This document shows positions 15,035 through 21,753 of a stretch of DNA of 24,025 nt, piece by piece; position 1 is the stretch's first letter; each line of letters begins with the position of its first letter. The stretch is from CAZMGD01 sp964565705 (GTDB taxonomy: Bacteria; Actinomycetota; Acidimicrobiia; Acidimicrobiales; Ilumatobacteraceae). The notes beneath the pieces are model-generated. The model did not search any database. It saw nothing but the letters and a program-made list of their open reading frames with translations, and had not been told where the DNA came from. Where the stretch lies: the NCBI GenBank assembly GCA_964565705.1, contig CAZMGD010000061.1, positions 1-24,025 of the forward strand. Direction: 5' to 3'. Position numbers and translations under genes: made by a program.

Positions 15035-15084
15035 CGCCCACAGACGAAACCGCCGGCTTTCGCCGGCGGTTTCGTCTGTGGGCG
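15035..15084. terminator. Perfect 23-bp-arm hairpin at the tRNA-Val 3' end, probable bidirectional terminator
   Basis: Positions 15035-15057 and 15062-15084 are exact reverse complements around a 4-nt loop (GAAA in the tRNA-sense direction). The inner stem has the form AAACCGCCGGC-loop-GCCGGCGGTTT, so either strand ends in a short U run, suitable for stopping the tRNA transcript and any transcript coming from vapC. The outer arm includes five bases of the mature tRNA acceptor stem and its discriminator base, which is unusual. The left arm thus carries an inverted copy of the tRNA 3' end. Confidence 0.8.
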
Positions 15085-15152
15085 TAGAGGGATTCGAACC
15101 CCCGGCCTCCACCGTGTCATGGTGGCGCTCTAACCAACTGAGCCATACGCCC
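15079..15152 (-). tRNA. tRNA-Val, anticodon GAC
   Basis: A 74-nt cloverleaf reads on the minus strand. The acceptor stem GGGCGTA pairs with TACGCCC. The D arm is GCTC-AGTTGGTTA-GAGC. The anticodon stem CCACC pairs with GGTGG around loop ATGACAC, giving anticodon GAC for valine GUC and GUU codons. The variable loop is AGGCC. The T arm is GGGGG-TTCGAAT-CCCTC with one G-T pair. The discriminator is A. CCA is not encoded, as the next bases are CAG, so it must be added after transcription. A likely promoter lies upstream at 15165-15170 and a hairpin terminator begins within its 3' end. Confidence 0.96.
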
Positions 15153-15164
15153 CAGGGCGCACCG

Positions 15165-15170
15165 AGGCTA
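15165..15170 (-). promoter_or_regulatory. Probable -10 box of tRNA-Val
   Basis: TAGCCT on the minus strand lies 12 nt before the first base of tRNA-Val. This leaves room for a 5' leader of about 5 nt. A TTGGAT-like -35 element (minus strand, 15186-15191) has a short 15-nt spacer, so that part is weak. Confidence 0.5.
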
Positions 15171-15209
15171 CCAAGGAGACGGGCGATCCAACGCCCTCCG
15201 ACGGTGAAC

Positions 15210-16058
15210 TCAGTCGGCGCGGCGCCTGGCGACGAGGAGCCCGGCGAGCGTGGCGACGATCAGCACGGCGACGACGATCCCGATGATCACCCCGGCGTTC
15301 GATCCCCCGTCGTCGTCGGTCGGTGCGTCCGTCGAGGCCGGCACGGTCGACGATTGCGCGGCGGTCGTCGTCGTGGCCTCGGCCGTCGTCTCGGGCGCCG
15401 CCGTGGTCGCCGGCGCGACCGAGGTCTCGGGCGCGGCGGTCGTGGCCACGACGGCGGCGGTCGTCTCGGGGGCGGCGGTGGCCGGGGTGGTGGTCGACGA
15501 CGGGTTGTCGATGTCGACGATCGCGGTCAGCTGGTCGCGTCCCGGGGCGTCGGCGGGGACCTCGTCGATGTCGTGCGCCGGCTCGGATCCGGCAGCGAGC
15601 ACCAGCACACGCGGCGCCGGGTACTCCCCGGCGGGGTCGCCGTCGATCCAGGCGATCTCACCGACCTCACACGTCTGGACGGTCGGGAACGTGAGCAGCT
15701 CGCCCACGCGGTCGGGCACCGTGAACGTGATCGGGAACTCGCCCTCCTCGTCGGCGGGCAGCACGCCACCCGTCCAGCGCAACACGGTGCGGTCGCCGTC
15801 GGGTTCCGCCGACGCCGTGAAGCCCGCCACCTCGCCGGCGGTTGCGCCGGGCACCGGCACCCGAACGGACACCTCGATCGTCGGCGAGTCGGAGCACCCG
15901 TGCGTCGGGATGAAGTCCATCGTGATGTCGCCGTTGGCGGGTACCGCCACGTACTGGGACTCGGTGTGGGCCGACGCCACACCACCCCAGGCGGCGACCG
16001 CCCCGGCGGTGGCGGAGACGGCAACGGCGGCGAGCAGCAGGCGGCGCATGGGGGACAT
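15210..16058 (-). CDS. YcnI-like copper-binding protein with Thr-rich linker and C-terminal membrane anchor
   Basis: A 282-residue exported protein. Residues 1-30 are a signal peptide ending ASA, which leaves His31 at the mature N terminus, the copper ligand expected for YcnI (DUF1775). The domain has family marks PTHGCSDSPT (His53, Cys55), RWTGGVLP (Trp95), EFPITFTVP, FPTVQTCEVGEIAW (Cys130, Trp137) and an end near AGEYPAPRVLVL. Residues 185-245 are a Thr/Ala/Pro linker. Residues 256-276 are a membrane helix followed by ARRRAD, so the domain is tethered outside the cell. ATG at 16058 is chosen; ATG at 16049 is equally possible. YcnI genes often lie beside copC/copD-type genes, but none is here. 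It probably handles copper at the envelope. Confidence 0.88.
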   Translation of the reverse strand: MSPMRRLLLAAVAVSATAGAVAAWGGVASAHTESQYVAVPANGDITMDFIPTHGCSDSPTIEVSVRVPVPGATAGEVAGFTASAEPDGDRTVLRWTGGVLPADEEGEFPITFTVPDRVGELLTFPTVQTCEVGEIAWIDGDPAGEYPAPRVLVLAAGSEPAHDIDEVPADAPGRDQLTAIVDIDNPSSTTTPATAAPETTAAVVATTAAPETSVAPATTAAPETTAEATTTTAAQSSTVPASTDAPTDDDGGSNAGVIIGIVVAVLIVATLAGLLVARRRAD

Positions 16059-16133
16059 GGTCGCTGCTCGGTGCACGAAAGTTCCGGGGCGAGGCGCCGT
16101 CGCCCGCTCGGTGGCGGCAGCGTGCCACGATCT

Positions 16134-16138
16134 GGAGG
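16134..16138 (+). promoter_or_regulatory. Shine-Dalgarno site fixing the start of the 2OG oxygenase gene
   Basis: GGAGG is placed 8 nt before the GTG at 16147. This decides the start, since an in-frame GTG at 16138 overlaps the site itself and has no ribosome-binding sequence of its own. Confidence 0.75.
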
Positions 16139-16146
16139 TGGACCAC

Positions 16147-17106
16147 GTGGCGACGATCGACGTGCGGCCGCTGCTCGACGATCCCGGCGGCCAGGGCGAT
16201 CGCGACGTCGCCCGGCAGCTCGACGCGTCCTGTCGCGAGCTCGGCTTCTTCCGCATCACCGGCCACGGCGTGGAAGGCCACGGCGAGCTCGACCGCCTCG
16301 CTCGCGACTTCTTCTCCTGGGACGAGGCCGCAAAGGCGCGCTACCGGATGGCGCTCGGTGGACGGGCATGGCGGGGTTGGTTCCCGGTCGGCGGCGAGCT
16401 GACGTCGGGGATCCCCGACCGCAAGGAAGGGATCTACTTCGGCGCCGAGGCCGGGCCCGACGATCCGCGGGTCGTGGCGAACGTGGCGCTGCACGGGCCG
16501 AACCTGTTCCCGACTCCCGCGTGGCGCGAGCCGATCCTCGGCTGGATCGACCAGATGACCCATCTGGCGCACGCCCTGCTGAGCGGCATCGCGATCGGCC
16601 TCGGCCTCGACGCAACCTGGTTCCACGAGCACCTCTGCGCTGATCCGACCGTGTTGCTCCGAGTGTTCCACTACCCGCCCGCGCCGCCCGCTGGCGATGG
16701 GTGGGGCGTCGCCGAGCACACCGACTACGGGCTGCTGACGATCCTGGCCCAGGACGGCACGCCAGGGCTGCAGGTCCACACGCCGGGCGGATGGATCGAC
16801 GTGCCAGCAGAGCCGGACGTGCTCGTGTGCAACATCGGCGACATGCTCGATCGGCTGTCGGGAGGACGGTACCGATCGACCCCGCACCGGGTCCGCAACG
16901 AGTCGGCCGCCGAACGGATCTCGATCCCGTTCTTCTTCGATCCGTCGTGGGACGCCACCGTGCCCCGGCTCCCACTGCCAGCGGCCTCCTCCGCACACCG
17001 GCCGCGCTGGGACGGCGCTGACCTCGCCGGCTGGGACGGCACCTACGGCGAGTACCTGACCGCCAAGGTCGCCAAGGTGTTCCCGGAGCTGTTCGCCCGC
17101 CTGTGA
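16147..17106 (+). CDS. 2-oxoglutarate/Fe(II) oxygenase, isopenicillin-N-synthase-like
   Basis: A 319-residue cytoplasmic oxygenase of the IPNS/gibberellin-oxidase branch. The N-terminal domain has IDVRPLLDD, ELGFFRITGHGV and ARDFFSWDEAAKARY, typical of this group. The iron-binding facial triad is His191 and Asp193 in AEHTDYGLLTIL and His247 in RSTPHRV. Arg257 and Ser259 in ERISIPFF form the RxS motif that binds 2-oxoglutarate. GLQVHTPGGWIDVP and DVLVCNIGDMLDRLSGGRY are further family signatures. The length is usual. The substrate is unknown; homologues in bacteria are often annotated only by fold. It diverges from the YcnI gene across about 90 nt and ends 7 nt from the convergent hemW gene. 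Confidence 0.93.
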   Translation: MATIDVRPLLDDPGGQGDRDVARQLDASCRELGFFRITGHGVEGHGELDRLARDFFSWDEAAKARYRMALGGRAWRGWFPVGGELTSGIPDRKEGIYFGAEAGPDDPRVVANVALHGPNLFPTPAWREPILGWIDQMTHLAHALLSGIAIGLGLDATWFHEHLCADPTVLLRVFHYPPAPPAGDGWGVAEHTDYGLLTILAQDGTPGLQVHTPGGWIDVPAEPDVLVCNIGDMLDRLSGGRYRSTPHRVRNESAAERISIPFFFDPSWDATVPRLPLPAASSAHRPRWDGADLAGWDGTYGEYLTAKVAKVFPELFARL

Positions 17107-17113
17107 CGAGCCG

Positions 17114-18178
17114 TCAGGCCCGAACGCGCAGCGAGACCTCGTTGGCCAGCAGCCGGCCGCGGCGCGTCAGCGTCACCCGCCCGCGCTCGACGTGCACGAG
17201 GTCGTCGAGACCCTCGACATCGATCGCCGCTGCGGGCACGCCCTCGCGGGTGCGCAGCTCCAGTTGCAGCCCCTCGATGCGGCGCGTCGTCTCGTCGAGC
17301 GTCTCGCCCGCGGCCTCCGTGCTCGCGCCGTCGCGCACGGCGGCGATGTAGCGCTCGGGCGTGCGCACGTTCCACCAACGCCGCCCGGCGCGGTGGGAGT
17401 GGGCGGCGCTGCCGAAGCCCCGGTAGTCGCCCTGGCACCAGTACAGCTGGTTGTGGCGGCACTCGAAGCCCGGCACCGCCCAGTTCGACACCTCGTAGTT
17501 GGCGAGGCCGGCGGCCGTCAGCACGTCGTCGGCCAGCTCGTACATGTCGGCCTGGAGGTCGTCGTCGGGATGGCGCTCGGGCTCGAGCGCGAGCGGCGTA
17601 CCGGCCTCGACCGTCAGCCCGTAGGCGGAGACGTGGGTCGGCGACAGCCCGACGGCGGTGTGGACGGTCTCGCCCCACTGCTCGAGCGTCTCGCCGGCAG
17701 CGCCGTAGATGATGTCCAGGTTGAGCTGCGGGATCCCCGCGGCACGCGCCGCGGCCACTGCGGCAGCGACGTGACCGGCGTCGTGGCGGCGGCCCAGGGA
17801 CGCGAGGACCGACGGCACGGCGGACTGCATCCCGAGGCTGACCCGGTTCACCCCGCCGTCGTGCAGCGCGGCAGCGACCGCCAGATCGACGTCGTCGGGG
17901 TTGCACTCGACCGTGATCTCGGCATCAGCCGCGCTCGGGATCGACGCCACGACGGCGGCGAGGGCCTCCGCCGGCACCTGCGTCGGCGTGCCGCCGCCGA
18001 CGAACACGGTGGTCGCGACCGGCATGCCCTCGTCGACGGCGCGGGCGATGTCGACGGTCAGCGCGTCCAGGTAGTCGGCGACGAGGTGATGCCGATCCGT
18101 CCAGGTCGCGAACGCGCAGTAGTCGCAGCGGTGCGCGCAGAACGGGATGTGGAGGTACACCCCGAACGGATCCGTCAT
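17114..18178 (-). CDS. hemW: Radical SAM heme chaperone HemW
   Basis: A 354-residue radical SAM protein of the HemW family (formerly called HemN-like oxygen-independent coproporphyrinogen oxidase), which binds and delivers heme rather than oxidising porphyrin. The start YLHIPFCAHRCDYCAFAT has Cys14, Cys18 and Cys21 for the iron-sulfur cluster, with the HemW CxxxCxxC arrangement. FVGGGTPTQ, ECNPDD, NRVSLGMQSAV, LNLDIIYGAAGETLEQW, YEVSNWAVPGFECRHNQLYW and GFGSAAHSH follow in the expected order. It lacks the longer N-terminal region of true HemN. It is the last gene of the hrcA-dnaJ-rsmE-bldD-like series on this strand, 25 nt after the regulator gene. Confidence 0.94.
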   Translation of the reverse strand: MTDPFGVYLHIPFCAHRCDYCAFATWTDRHHLVADYLDALTVDIARAVDEGMPVATTVFVGGGTPTQVPAEALAAVVASIPSAADAEITVECNPDDVDLAVAAALHDGGVNRVSLGMQSAVPSVLASLGRRHDAGHVAAAVAAARAAGIPQLNLDIIYGAAGETLEQWGETVHTAVGLSPTHVSAYGLTVEAGTPLALEPERHPDDDLQADMYELADDVLTAAGLANYEVSNWAVPGFECRHNQLYWCQGDYRGFGSAAHSHRAGRRWWNVRTPERYIAAVRDGASTEAAGETLDETTRRIEGLQLELRTREGVPAAAIDVEGLDDLVHVERGRVTLTRRGRLLANEVSLRVRA

Positions 18179-18203
18179 CAGCCCAGCATGCCGGGCCCGG
18201 GCA

Positions 18204-18710
18204 TCACTCCGGGCGGTACAGCAGGTCGAGCGCGTCGAGCTGACTCGCGACCTGATCGACGGGCACGTCGAGCATCGCCGCCAGGGCCCGGGTGTCGTGG
18301 GCGCGGATCGTGAGCACCCGCCCGTTGAAGTCCTGGCGTTGGACCTGGATCATGCGCATGAACCGGGCCATCATCTCGAACGGCTGGCCGGACATCTGGG
18401 CCAGCTTGACGAGATCGATCGCCAGCTTGTTCGTCGAGTCGCCCGGCTCGCGCGGCTCCTGGGCGTCCGTGCGCGGCAGCAGCTGGTCGACGGGCACCTC
18501 GTAGAAGTGGGCAAGCCGCTCGAGGCGCTGCACCGAGATCGCCCGCTCGCCGCGCTCGTAGGCCCCGAGCACGGACGCCTTGAACTCGTTCCTGGTGCTC
18601 GCTTCGACCTCTTGGAGTGAGAGGCGCTTCTGTCGCCTGATCGAACGCAGACGCTCGCCCAAGCGCCTCGCGTATGCAACAGCAGCCTGCTCCCCGTTGA
18701 ACTCGTCCAC
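18204..18710 (-). CDS. BldD-like transcriptional regulator with altered c-di-GMP signature
   Basis: A 168-residue homologue of BldD, the c-di-GMP-controlled master repressor of Streptomyces development. Residues 13-78 form an XRE-type helix-turn-helix (RLGERLRSIRRQKRLSLQEVEASTRNEFKASVLGAYERGERAISVQRLERLAHFYEVPVDQLLP), close to BldD throughout. Residues 94-165 match the C-terminal effector domain. BldD binds c-di-GMP through RGD, eight residues, then RQDD. Here the same position reads Arg125-Gln-Asp127, eight residues (FNGRVLTI), then Arg136-Ala-His-Asp139. The two Arg and two Asp are kept; Gly, Gln and the first Asp of RQDD are changed. The start is a GTG at 18710, with TGAGG about 5 nt upstream. 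It lies between rsmE and hemW. Confidence 0.9.
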   Translation of the reverse strand: MDEFNGEQAAVAYARRLGERLRSIRRQKRLSLQEVEASTRNEFKASVLGAYERGERAISVQRLERLAHFYEVPVDQLLPRTDAQEPREPGDSTNKLAIDLVKLAQMSGQPFEMMARFMRMIQVQRQDFNGRVLTIRAHDTRALAAMLDVPVDQVASQLDALDLLYRPE

Positions 18711-18772
18711 AATGGCCTCACTGACACTCGCCTGCTCAGCCGTCTATCCGCCCGGCTTCGTGGCACGCGAGT

Positions 18773-19471
18773 CTACCGCGCTGAGCGTTCGTTCGCGAGC
18801 AACGTGCCTGCGACGATGGCGGCCGTCTCCGTGCGGAGCACGCCACCCGGTAGTCGGATTCGGCGCGGGCTCATTCCCAGCTCTTCGACGGTGAAACCGC
18901 CTTCGGGGCCGACGGCCATGGCGGTCAATCCCGGCGCCGGCGGCGACCCGTCAGGATCGCCGATCGCCATCGACGCGTCGGCGAGCACCTCCGCGGCAAC
19001 GCGGACAGTGGTGACCTCCGGGATCGTCACCCGGCGGCTCTGCATCGCCGCCTCCCGCGCGACCTTGCGGAGCCGGTCCAGGTGATGCGCTGCTCTCGGG
19101 CCGCGCCAGCGCACCACCGTGCGGGCGGACTCGAACGGCACGATGCGGTCGATGCCGATCTCGGTCAGCTTCTGCACGATCAGCTCCGGACGGTCGCCCT
19201 TGACGAGCGCGAACGCGACGGTGAGCGGCGGGTCGATCGCCGGATCCCGGACGACGTCCGATGCCGGCTGCAGCGATCCGTCGCCGGCCAACCGCGCCCA
19301 ACGCCAAGCGCCGCGGCCGTCGCTCACGCTCACGTACTCGCCGGGCCGCACGCGCAGCACGCGCAGGTGATGGACGTCGGCGGCGTCCAGGTCGAGCGGA
19401 CCGGCGGCGAGATCGGCGACGAACAGGTGGGCGGCGGCCTGGCGCCGAGTCGACGGCGGGTCGGCGCTCAG
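18773..19471 (-). CDS. rsmE: 16S rRNA (uracil(1498)-N3)-methyltransferase
   Basis: RsmE methylates U1498 in the decoding region of 16S rRNA using S-adenosylmethionine. The 232-residue product has the N-terminal PUA-like part (HLFVADLAAGPLDLDAADVHHLRVLRVRPGE) and the SPOUT knot motifs VQKLTEIGIDRIVPFESART, KVAREAAMQSRR, VGPEGGFTVEEL (GPEGG at 188-192) and LRTETA (212-217). No ATG, GTG or TTG exists between the far-upstream dnaJ interior and the conserved HLFV strand. The most reasonable start is CTG at 19471, overlapping the dnaJ stop as CTGA. This would be a rare non-canonical, translationally coupled start; a sequencing error is the alternative. It lies between dnaJ and the bldD-like gene, a common actinobacterial order. 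Confidence 0.88.
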   Translation of the reverse strand: MSADPPSTRRQAAAHLFVADLAAGPLDLDAADVHHLRVLRVRPGEYVSVSDGRGAWRWARLAGDGSLQPASDVVRDPAIDPPLTVAFALVKGDRPELIVQKLTEIGIDRIVPFESARTVVRWRGPRAAHHLDRLRKVAREAAMQSRRVTIPEVTTVRVAAEVLADASMAIGDPDGSPPAPGLTAMAVGPEGGFTVEELGMSPRRIRLPGGVLRTETAAIVAGTLLANERSAR

Positions 19472-20592
19472 GAGAACGCCGACTTGATCCGCGAGAAGAA
19501 GCCCTGGCCGGGCGGGTTGACGAGCTCGCCACGCTCCTGCGCGAGGCGCCGCAGCAGCTCGGCCTCGGACTCGCTGAGCTCGGTCGGTACCTCGACCACG
19601 ACGCGCACCCGCAGGTCGCCCCGACCACGGCCGCCGAGGCGAGGCACGCCGCGATGACGCAGGTTGAACTCCCGGTTGGGTTGGGTGCCGGCGGGGATGA
19701 CGAGCTCCTCGTCGCCGTCGAGCGTCGGGAGCGTGAAGCGTGTCCCGAGCGCGGCCTGGGCGATCGAGATCGGCACCTCGGTGACGAGATCCTCGCCGTC
19801 GCGTCGGTAGCGATCGTGCTCGGCGACCTGGACGTGCACGTACAGGTCGCCGGCAGGGCCGCCGAACGCCCCGGCGGCGCCGCGCCCGCTGAGGCGCAGC
19901 GTGGAACCGCTGTCGACGCCTGCCGGCACATCGACCTGGTAGGTACGGTCGCCGATCACGCGCCCGTCGCCACCGCAGGTTGCGCACGGTGTCACGACCA
20001 CCTGGCCGCGGCCGCCGCAGCGCGAGCACGCGGACGCCGTGACCATCTGCCCGAGCAGGCTCTGGCGGACCCGGCGCACCTGTCCGGTGCCGTTGCACTC
20101 CGAACAGGTCACCGGCTCGGTGCCCTGCCCGGCACCACTGCCGTGGCAGTCCGTGCAGGCGGTCGCGGTGCGCACGGTCACCGGCACCGCGGCGCCGAAC
20201 ACCGCCTGCTCGAACGTCAGCCGGGCCACGGCCTCGAGATCCTGACCCCGCGGGGCGCTCGGCGGGCCACCTCGCTGCGCGCCACCGCCACCAAAGGGAC
20301 TGGCACCGCCGAAGAACGCCTCGAAGATGTCGCCGAGGCCGCCGCCACCGAAGGGGTCGCCGCCCGGCGCGGCACCGGCGACACCGGCCTCGCCGAAGCG
20401 GTCGTACCGAGCGCGCTGATCCGGGTCGCTGAGCACCTCGTAGGCTTGGCTGAGCGCCTTGAACTCCTCGGCGGCGGCCGGGTCGGGGTTGGTGTCGGGG
20501 TGTAGGTCGCGGGCGCGCCGGCGGTACGCCTTCTTCAGCTCGTCGGCGCTCGCCTGGCGCCCGACACCGAGCAGCTCGTAGTAGTCGGCCAT
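19468..20592 (-). CDS. dnaJ: Molecular chaperone DnaJ
   Basis: A 374-residue type I Hsp40 that delivers unfolded clients to DnaK and stimulates its ATPase. The J domain (1-70) has YYELLGV and the essential HPD at 31-33. A Gly/Phe-rich region covers 72-110. Four zinc-binding repeats follow: CTDCHGSG, CSECNGTG, CSRCGGRG and CATCGGDG. The C-terminal client-binding domains include YQVDVPAGVDSGSTLRLSGRG and GDLYVHVQV. The length is normal. It follows hrcA by 45 nt and is probably the second gene of a heat-regulated operon. As no dnaK or grpE is adjacent, this is likely the DnaJ2-type copy often found with hrcA in actinobacteria. Confidence 0.96.
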   Translation of the reverse strand: MADYYELLGVGRQASADELKKAYRRRARDLHPDTNPDPAAAEEFKALSQAYEVLSDPDQRARYDRFGEAGVAGAAPGGDPFGGGGLGDIFEAFFGGASPFGGGGAQRGGPPSAPRGQDLEAVARLTFEQAVFGAAVPVTVRTATACTDCHGSGAGQGTEPVTCSECNGTGQVRRVRQSLLGQMVTASACSRCGGRGQVVVTPCATCGGDGRVIGDRTYQVDVPAGVDSGSTLRLSGRGAAGAFGGPAGDLYVHVQVAEHDRYRRDGEDLVTEVPISIAQAALGTRFTLPTLDGDEELVIPAGTQPNREFNLRHRGVPRLGGRGRGDLRVRVVVEVPTELSESEAELLRRLAQERGELVNPPGQGFFSRIKSAFS

Positions 20593-20637
20593 GTCGTCAG
20601 CAGTCCTGTGGGCAGGGGGTTCGGGGGTTCATCGGGT

Positions 20638-21633
20638 TCATCCGTCGGCGAGGCGCCGGCCAAGGTGCTCGCTGACGACGTCGACGGTCGCCAGGGCGCG
20701 GGGGTAGTCCATCCGGGTCGGGCCGAGCACGCCGACGGTGGCCAGCTGCTCACCGTCGACGAGCACCGGGGCGAGCACCACCGAGCACACGGCGAGCGGT
20801 TCGACGCCGTGCTCGGCCCCGATCGCGACGCTGAGCCCGCGGTCGAGGATGTCGCGCACCAGCGTGACCACGACGTACTGCTGCTCGAGGACGTGCAGCA
20901 CCTGGCGCACGACGTCCACGGCGTCGAACGCATCGGCCATCGACGCCGCCCCGCCGACGTACAGCGGATCGTCGGCAGGTTGGCGGCGCAGGGCGGCGAC
21001 TGCGACGTCACACAGCGCATCCGTGTCGGCGTCACCGGTGGTGGTGGCTTCGGGCAGCACGCCGAGCGCGTGCCCGGCGAGCGTTGCTTGGAGATGGGCG
21101 GAGACCGCGGCGAGGCGCGCCTCGCTCACCTCGTGGTCGAGCTCGAGATGCTCGGTCTCGACGTTGCCGTTGGACAGCACGGCGACGACCATCGCCAACC
21201 GGCTGGACAGGCCGACGAGCTGCACCGAGCGGATCTCGGCGGCTGCCGTCGGCGGGCCCACCACGACCGAGGCGTGGTGCGTCACGCCGGCCACGAGGCT
21301 GGAGGTACGGGCGAGCAACTCCTCCAGGCGGAGGTTGGCCTGCTCGAAGAAGTCGCTGATCTGCGCCCGCTGCATCTCGCCCAGGTGGCCCGAGGGCGTG
21401 AGCTGGTCGACGAAGAACCGGTATCCCTTGTCGGTCGGGATGCGTCCCGCCGACGTGTGGGGCTGGGCGAGGTAGCCCTCCTGCTCGAGCACGACCATCT
21501 CGTTGCGGACCGTGGCCGGCGACACGCGCACCGCCGGGGCGCTGGCCACGTGGCCGGAACCCACAGGTTGCGCCGTGGCGATGTACTCCTCCACGACGGC
21601 TCTCAAGATGGCGGTCTTGCGTTCGTCGAGCAT
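20638..21633 (-). CDS. hrcA: Heat-inducible transcription repressor HrcA
   Basis: HrcA represses class I heat-shock genes by binding CIRCE elements, with GroEL controlling its activity. The 331-residue product has the N-terminal winged helix LDERKTAILRAVVEEYIATAQPVGSGHVA followed by VSPATVRNEMVVLEQEGYLAQPHTSAGRIPTDKGYRFFVD, a clear family signature. The rest is the GAF-like dimerisation region, ending GPTRMDYPRALATVDVVSEHL, also typical. ATG at 21633 is chosen because it gives the standard MLDERK start; the frame runs far upstream but would read through the intergenic region. A CIRCE-like inverted repeat lies 16 nt upstream, so the gene probably represses itself along with dnaJ and the genes behind. 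Confidence 0.96.
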   Translation of the reverse strand: MLDERKTAILRAVVEEYIATAQPVGSGHVASAPAVRVSPATVRNEMVVLEQEGYLAQPHTSAGRIPTDKGYRFFVDQLTPSGHLGEMQRAQISDFFEQANLRLEELLARTSSLVAGVTHHASVVVGPPTAAAEIRSVQLVGLSSRLAMVVAVLSNGNVETEHLELDHEVSEARLAAVSAHLQATLAGHALGVLPEATTTGDADTDALCDVAVAALRRQPADDPLYVGGAASMADAFDAVDVVRQVLHVLEQQYVVVTLVRDILDRGLSVAIGAEHGVEPLAVCSVVLAPVLVDGEQLATVGVLGPTRMDYPRALATVDVVSEHLGRRLADG

Positions 21634-21648
21634 CGTTGTCCTGCACCG

Positions 21649-21675
21649 TTGGCACTGACGGATGGTGAGCGCCAG
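21649..21675. promoter_or_regulatory. Degenerate CIRCE-like element upstream of hrcA
   Basis: Read in the hrcA direction, CTGGCGCTC, a 9-nt spacer and CAGTGCCAA resemble the actinobacterial CIRCE form CTGGCACTC-N9-GAGTGCCAG at 15 of 18 positions. The 9-nt spacer is exact. TAGCCT on the minus strand (21674-21679), overlapping the end of the element, is a possible -10 box, so bound HrcA would block initiation. The match count uses my recollection of the consensus. Confidence 0.65.
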
Positions 21676-21753
21676 GCTAGCCACCGGGTGGCGACTCGCC
21701 GCGGTACGGCCCCGGTGCATCCTCCTGGCGCGGCGATCGGCAATGCTCCGGAG

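Noticed and set aside
13955..15084. Integrated mobile element at tRNA-Val
   Set aside because: No integrase, transposase or direct att repeat of the tRNA 3' end is visible. The inverted copy in the hairpin is explained at least as well by a terminator. The gap prevents a firm answer.
12368..15112. Very long minus-strand reading frame (over 900 codons) across the repeats and dioxygenase gene
   Set aside because: It runs through the N gap and tRNA-Val, lies antisense to well-supported genes, and is low-complexity Arg/Ala/Gly, as expected of shadow frames in high-GC DNA.
14545..15120. Minus-strand frames encoding repeated ASGGRSDATQASPTW peptides
   Set aside because: These are translations of the DNA repeats. 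They overlap the tRNA and vapC, include the gap, and have no ribosome-binding site or homology that I recognise.
15079..15152. tRNA-Met from the CAT seen near the anticodon
   Set aside because: Aligning the 5-bp stems CCACC and GGTGG leaves a 7-nt loop ATGACAC, which puts GAC, not CAT, at positions 34-36.
18773..20098. RsmE as a 441-residue protein starting inside dnaJ
   Set aside because: The extra 200 residues are Arg-rich, antisense-quality sequence in a shifted dnaJ frame and match nothing in RsmE. The conserved domain begins right after the dnaJ stop.
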